DNA of 64,000 bases from Lacunisphaera sp. (GTDB taxonomy: Bacteria; Verrucomicrobiota; Verrucomicrobiia; Opitutales; Opitutaceae): NCBI GenBank assembly GCA_029945445.1, contig JAQSCO010000014.1, positions 1-64,000 on the forward strand, given 5' to 3'. This document shows positions 60,465-64,000 of this stretch, piece by piece. The notes under the pieces were generated by a model. That model worked only from the letters and a program-made list of their open reading frames with translations, was not told the DNA's origin and did no database searches. The position numbers were made by a program, and so were the translations under genes. Within the stretch, counting starts at the first letter, position 1, and each line of letters begins with the position of its first letter.

Positions 60465-60703
60465 GCCGGCTCCTCCCGCGAAAAACTGACGGCCCAGGCG
60501 CCGTCGGCGCGTCGTTCCATGCTGGACTGGAAACCCTCGCTCTTCAGCAGCTCAATGAGCGGTGCGGGCATGAACGGGGCGATGATGGTGACGCCTTCGC
60601 CAGCCTTGAGCGCATCGACGCGGCTGCGGATGAGGGGAAAGGGTTCCTCCCCGCGCGCGAGCTGCGGGCGGACGTCGAAGATCTTGAATTTGGTGGCGGA
60701 CAT
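60461..60703 (-). CDS. DUF2249 protein (TusA-like fold)
   Basis: The 80-residue protein fits DUF2249: FKIFDVRPQLARGEEPFPLI, VDALKAGEGVTIIAPFMPAP and LLKSEGFQSSMERRADGAWA. DUF2249 proteins occur with nitric-oxide reductase and nitrite reductase genes. It starts nine bases after the porin gene and is translationally coupled to the cupin gene. Confidence 0.8.
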   Translation of the reverse strand: MSATKFKIFDVRPQLARGEEPFPLIRSRVDALKAGEGVTIIAPFMPAPLIELLKSEGFQSSMERRADGAWAVSFSREEPA

Positions 60704-60712
60704 AAGGTGATC

Positions 60713-61918
60713 CTAGCGGGCGAACTCCACCTGCGCCCAGATTTTTTGCACGTTGGGGAAGAGCGCGCTGTCGCGGCGGAAGCTGGCATATTTGACGAGG
60801 CCGGTGACGGACTGGCCGAACTTGCGCGAAAGCTGGAGGTTGAACTCTGAGCCGAGTCGCGCGCCAGTGGTGGCCGCCTCATACCAGTGTTCGAACGCGA
60901 CCAACGAGACTGCGGCCGGCAGGCTGGCGGTGGCCTTCACGTAGGTGTCGCGCAGGCCGGCGGCGGGCGTGGCGAGGAAGAGGTCGGCCCAGCCGTTGAA
61001 GGCGTGGAGCGTGGCGAGCGGTGTCTTGAAACCGACATTGTGGTCCGACCCGAGCACCTCACGGCCGAGCGTGAGACTGCCCTGCTTGGCGGTGAGCCCG
61101 GCCTCGAGGTCGTAGTAGGACGTGGCGTAATTGAGCGTGCTCGAGCCGTAGTCGGTCTGGTGCGCAAACTCGGCGCGGTAGGCGAACTTGTAGGATTCGT
61201 TGAGCTTGGCGGTGCCGGCGAAACTCGCGCCATAGGTCGCGCAGCTCTGCGCCGCCGCGGCCTTTTTGAAATCGAGCAGGTAGGCGTAACCCGTGAGCGT
61301 GCCGGCGGCATAGCCGGCGTAACTGGCGTTGAAGAGATGCGAATTCGACTGCCAGTAACCCTGCGCATGGTGGTCGCCAAACACGCGGTTGATGCGGTCC
61401 AGGTAGGCGTAGGTCAGCGTCGTGGCTTCGAGCGACTTGTCGGTCAAGCTGACGGCGTCGAAGGTCTGCATGTTCTGGCGCCAACCGACGTCGCCGACGA
61501 AGCGCGCATTGTCCAGCACCAGCCGCTGCCGGCCGAGCGTGAGCGTGGTCTTGCCCAGCACGCCACGCAGCAGCGCCTGGTTGATCTCGGTGCTCTCGGG
61601 ATCGGCGATGACCGCGCGGCCCGCGCCGCCGGGATTGAGCCCGGCCTGGCTGTAGCTGTCGCCGTCGACCGCGGTGATGTTCTCGGCCTCCAGCAACGCC
61701 GACCAACCGTTGAGCGGCGCGGTGATGAAACCGAGGCGCGTGCGCAGCGTGAGCGCGGTGGCGTCGCGCAGAGCCGTCTGTTGCACGTTCTCGTAGCGCA
61801 GGCGCAGAGTGAGTGTGACCTGCCCCTTGGCAAAGGCGTCGGTCAGGGTGTCGGCCGCCGGCAGCGGGAGGGCGGTTGCGCAGGCCAGGGCAGAGCAGGA
61901 GAGCAGCGTGGTTTTCAT
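60713..61918 (-). CDS. Outer-membrane porin, alginate-export-like
   Basis: The 401-residue protein has a signal peptide (1-21), early VTLTLRLRYENVQQTALRDA, LTLRTRLGFITAPLNGWSAL and TLGRQRLVLDNARFVGDVGW typical of the alginate_exp/OprD-like barrel, and a final aromatic-rich strand (WAQVEFAR). It probably passes small ions or substrates (nitrite or nitrate in this context); a specific cargo is not shown. FNR-type box 61967-61980 lies upstream. ATG 61918 follows the box. Confidence 0.75.
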   Translation of the reverse strand: MKTTLLSCSALACATALPLPAADTLTDAFAKGQVTLTLRLRYENVQQTALRDATALTLRTRLGFITAPLNGWSALLEAENITAVDGDSYSQAGLNPGGAGRAVIADPESTEINQALLRGVLGKTTLTLGRQRLVLDNARFVGDVGWRQNMQTFDAVSLTDKSLEATTLTYAYLDRINRVFGDHHAQGYWQSNSHLFNASYAGYAAGTLTGYAYLLDFKKAAAAQSCATYGASFAGTAKLNESYKFAYRAEFAHQTDYGSSTLNYATSYYDLEAGLTAKQGSLTLGREVLGSDHNVGFKTPLATLHAFNGWADLFLATPAAGLRDTYVKATASLPAAVSLVAFEHWYEAATTGARLGSEFNLQLSRKFGQSVTGLVKYASFRRDSALFPNVQKIWAQVEFAR

Positions 61919-61966
61919 AGCAGGTCGATTCGGACGCCACAGTATCACGCCGCGCCCGGATCCGCC

Positions 61967-61980
61967 TTGATGCGGGTCAA
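61967..61980 (-). promoter_or_regulatory. FNR/DNR-type box before the porin gene
   Basis: TTGAT-GCGG-GTCAA matches the FNR/DNR consensus except at one base. Its centre is about 55 bases from the porin ATG, so a class II promoter would give a leader of about 14 bases. Confidence 0.65.
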
Positions 61981-62002
61981 GTTCCCACCAGATCGGCAGG
62001 GC

Positions 62003-62656
62003 TTATTTCGCCGCCGCCAGCGCGGCGGCGGCCTCGTCGAGCCCGCCCTGCAGGCCTTGGCGCTGGTGGACGATCTCGCCTTCGCGGTTGAGGATGGTCA
62101 CGAGGTTCGAGTGGGAGAACGCGCCGTCGGCCTCCTGCTTGAACTTCACGCCGAGCAGCGCGGCGAGCTCGCGCACCGCGTCGTCGCTGCCGTGCAGCAG
62201 CACCCATTGTCCGTCGAGGCCGCGATCAGCGCGATACTTGGCGAGCATCGCGGGCGTGTCGCGGGCGACGTCGAAGGAAACAAGGACGAACACCGCCTCC
62301 TTGCGCAGCTCGGCCGGCAGGCGCCCCTGGATGGCGAGCAGGTCGGTGACGGTCAGCGGGCACGCGTAGCCGCAGGAGACGAAGAACATGTCGAGCACGA
62401 CGGGCCGGCCGCGCAGCGCGCCGAGCGGGACGGTCTTGCCGGTGTCATCAGTGAACGTGACGTCGAGCTGGTAGATCGATTCCTTGCGGAAGGGCGCGGC
62501 GGCCATGGCCGCGCAGCAGGCATCCTTCTTGGGCGCTGGCTTCTCGGCGCAGCAGGCATCGGCCTCGGGCGGGGCGGCGTTGGCCGGAGTTTCGGCCGCG
62601 AGCGTGAAGCCGGCGGTGGCAAGGAAGAGCGTGGCGAGGACCGTGGTGGTTTTCAT
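62003..62656 (-). CDS. SCO1/SenC-family copper protein
   Basis: The 217-residue exported protein (signal peptide 1-20) has the SCO motif FFVSCGYACPLTVTDL (CxxxC) and a later His in GAFSHSNLVTILNREG. The N-terminal region has two CC pairs (DACCAEKPAPKKDACCAAM), which may bind extra copper. SCO proteins deliver copper to CuA or similar sites; here the target is probably the nirK product. ATG 62656 overlaps the NirV-like stop by four bases. Confidence 0.88.
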   Translation of the reverse strand: MKTTTVLATLFLATAGFTLAAETPANAAPPEADACCAEKPAPKKDACCAAMAAAPFRKESIYQLDVTFTDDTGKTVPLGALRGRPVVLDMFFVSCGYACPLTVTDLLAIQGRLPAELRKEAVFVLVSFDVARDTPAMLAKYRADRGLDGQWVLLHGSDDAVRELAALLGVKFKQEADGAFSHSNLVTILNREGEIVHQRQGLQGGLDEAAAALAAAK

Positions 62657-63474
62657 GGCGTGGAAGCGGTGAGGGTGACGTCTCGCGCGCAGCGGAAGCC
62701 GAGCGAGGACGTGGTGTTGTTGGCCTGGAGGGAGGAGCGCAGGGCCGAGCGCATGAACGCGGCGTAGTCGCCGGTGTCCTTCGCGCCGATGGAGCCGGCG
62801 CCGCAGAAGAGGTCGCGCTCGAGCCCGGTGTCGGCGCGGGACTCGCCGGTGACCATCGCGGTGTTGAAGTCGTCGACCCATTCCCAGACGAGGCCATGCA
62901 GGCCGCAGGCGCCGTAGAAATTCGGCTTCGCGGTGGCGACATCGGCGAGGACGGCGGGCACGGGGCGCGCGAGCCAGGCATAGAGGTCGCGGTTGAGCGC
63001 CTCGTCCTTGCGGCCGTCGGGGCCGGTGTAACCGGCGGCGGCGGCGAACTCCCACTCGGCGATCGTGGGCAGGCGCTTGCCGGCGGCGCGGGCGTAGGCA
63101 CGCGCGGCGAACCACGAGACGCGCACGACCGGCGCGGGCAACGGGGCCTTCAGGCCGGGCTCGAGGTCGCCGGTCCAGTTTTCGAGATACGAGGAATCAG
63201 CGAACAGCTTGCTTACCTGCGAGCGCCGCCATTTGGGGTTGGCCGTGACGAAGGCGAGAAACTCCGCATTGGTGACCGGCCGGGCATCGAGGAGGAATGC
63301 GGCGACGGCGACCTGCGGGGCGTCCTTGGTGCTGCGCAGGAGCGGCGTGTAGCGGCCCGCCGGAATCGGCACCATGTCCGCGGGCGGCGCGGCGAACGTG
63401 CTTCCGGCCAACCCGAGCACGGCGAGCGCGAGGAGCGCCCGCTGGCCGGGGAGGTGTTGCCGGAAACCGTGCAT
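62653..63474 (-). CDS. NirV-like formylglycine-generating-enzyme homologue
   Basis: The 273-residue exported protein has an FGE-sulfatase fold: MVPIPAGRYTPLLRSTKDAP, FLLDARPVTNAEFLAFVTAN, VVRVSWFAARAYARAAGKRL, PTIAEWEFAAAAG, GLHGLVWEWVDDFN and SSLGFRCARDV. This matches NirV, found next to the nirK gene in denitrifiers. It lies one base after the nirK gene. The job of NirV is not settled; formylglycine formation is not expected. Confidence 0.82.
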   Translation of the reverse strand: MHGFRQHLPGQRALLALAVLGLAGSTFAAPPADMVPIPAGRYTPLLRSTKDAPQVAVAAFLLDARPVTNAEFLAFVTANPKWRRSQVSKLFADSSYLENWTGDLEPGLKAPLPAPVVRVSWFAARAYARAAGKRLPTIAEWEFAAAAGYTGPDGRKDEALNRDLYAWLARPVPAVLADVATAKPNFYGACGLHGLVWEWVDDFNTAMVTGESRADTGLERDLFCGAGSIGAKDTGDYAAFMRSALRSSLQANNTTSSLGFRCARDVTLTASTP

Positions 63475-63475
63475 C

Positions 63476-64000
63476 CTAGTGGTTCTGGTTGCGGATGGAC
63501 TTCACGTCGTCGCGGGTAAACGCGTCGCCCTTGTTGCCCCAGGAATTGTAGACATAGGTCAGCACGTCGGCGATCTGCTGGTCGGTGAGGACGGCCTCCT
63601 GCGGCGGCATGGCGCTGTTGATGATGACGCCGTTGACGGTGATGGGACCGGTCTGGCCCTTGAGCACGGTGCGGATCGCACGCTCGCGGTCGGCGAGCAG
63701 GTAGTCGGAGCCGGCGAGCGGCGGGAAGGCGCCGGGCAGGCCCTTGCCGTCGGGCTGGTGGCAGGCGAAGCACAGGCCCATGTAGACCTGCTTGCCCTTC
63801 TCCACCTGCATTTCCTTGGTCAGGCTGGTGATGGCGGGATTCGAGCGGATCTCGGCGAGGATCTTGGCCTTCAGCTCGGCTTCGCGCTTGGCGGAATCGG
63901 AGCCCTCCTCGGCCTGCGCGCCGAGGTAGACGGCGTCGATCTCCTTGCCGGAATAGATGACGCGGTTCTCGGGGCCGCTGACCTTGAGCATGCCGAGCGC
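63476..64000 (-). CDS. nirK: Copper nitrite reductase-cytochrome c fusion, 3' part
   Basis: The frame is open to the window edge, with codons Ala-Leu-Gly before MLKVSGPENRVIYSGKEID. ALGMLKV is the usual end of the second cupredoxin domain of NirK. A linker (SAKREAELKAKILAEIRSNP) and a class I cytochrome c domain follow, with CFACH haem site, AFPPLAGSDYLLA and the Met ligand in SAMPPQ. NirK-cytochrome c fusions reduce nitrite to NO and take electrons through the haem domain. The copper sites lie outside the window, so the call rests on the junction and neighbours. Confidence 0.8.
   Translation of the reverse strand, partial: ALGMLKVSGPENRVIYSGKEIDAVYLGAQAEEGSDSAKREAELKAKILAEIRSNPAITSLTKEMQVEKGKQVYMGLCFACHQPDGKGLPGAFPPLAGSDYLLADRERAIRTVLKGQTGPITVNGVIINSAMPPQEAVLTDQQIADVLTYVYNSWGNKGDAFTRDDVKSIRNQNH

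Noticed and set aside
62653-63474. True formylglycine-generating enzyme for a sulfatase
   Set aside because: No sulfatase gene is in the window and the gene is joined to the nirK gene, which favours NirV.
1-64000. tRNA, rRNA or riboswitch genes
   Set aside because: By-eye reading found no cloverleaf, rRNA segment or known riboswitch core; a covariance-model scan would be needed to exclude small RNAs.

Overview
The window is GC-rich bacterial DNA that reads like Verrucomicrobiota, most probably Opitutaceae. This is inferred from SusC-style TonB receptors with an N-terminal carboxypeptidase-regulatory-like domain, verrucomicrobial-type pilMNOP/prepilin genes, a large pectin locus and many short intergenic palindromes. 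No rRNA, tRNA, CRISPR array, phage or complete insertion sequence was seen. Genes at both window edges are cut.

Region 1 (1-16.2 kb) starts with a truncated thioredoxin-like gene, a small LuxR-type HTH gene and an HD-domain gene. It then holds a type IV pilus/pseudopilus gene set on the minus strand: pilV-, pilW- and pilX-like genes (11.9-7.8 kb), pilM/N/O/P-like genes (5.2-2.4 kb) and a further prepilin gene (16.2-15.7 kb). The pilX-like protein carries about nine WYxC-type modules resembling chitin-binding CBM5/12. Between the two pilus blocks lies a 2.7 kb island with two toxin-antitoxin modules (Phd/RelE-like and AbrB/PIN), six copies of a 21-bp TA-core palindrome, and a perfect 431-bp tandem duplication. 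Each duplicated unit contains a diverged promoterless copy of the last ~45 codons of the pilX-like gene. A similar 3'-tail copy next to a long palindrome follows the HD gene at 2.2 kb. This tail-copy plus hairpin arrangement is the least explained structure in the window.

Region 2 (16.2-23.9 kb) is mostly housekeeping: a DTW-domain tRNA modification enzyme, DUF1294, an FKBP isomerase, an S4 protein, a CvfB-like S1 protein, a membrane metallopeptidase-like protein with a J-like N-terminus, a TPR protein and an M20 peptidase.

Region 3 (23.9-58.6 kb) is a pectin/galacturonate utilisation locus. Leftward from an IclR regulator run a LarA-family gene, KDPG aldolase, KDG kinase and a PL10 pectate lyase. 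Rightward run a TonB receptor, KduI, KduD, DUF4861, GH105, a GH105-GH28 fusion, a hexuronate MFS transporter, PL10, a CE8 methylesterase, a CE12-GH43 fusion, an esterase, GH43, a second TonB receptor, an SDR (candidate fructuronate reductase), a GH43-like-GH29 fusion, UxaE, a beta-helix protein and UxaC. Together they predict extracellular pectin demethylation, deacetylation and lysis, uptake of oligomers and uronates, and conversion to KDPG by the Kdu branch and the UxaC-UxaE branch. Mannonate dehydratase is not in the window. A shared palindrome TTCATTAGTGAA (variant TTCGCTAATGAA) lies upstream of the IclR gene, the first TonB receptor and the SDR gene, and is a candidate IclR operator.

Region 4 (58.6-64 kb) is a nitrogen-oxide respiration cluster on the minus strand: the 3' part of a nirK-cytochrome c fusion, a NirV-like protein, SCO, a porin, DUF2249, a cupin, a Crp/Fnr regulator without an FNR-type cysteine cluster, and the iron-sulfur repair protein RIC. 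FNR/DNR-type boxes lie upstream of the porin and of RIC.
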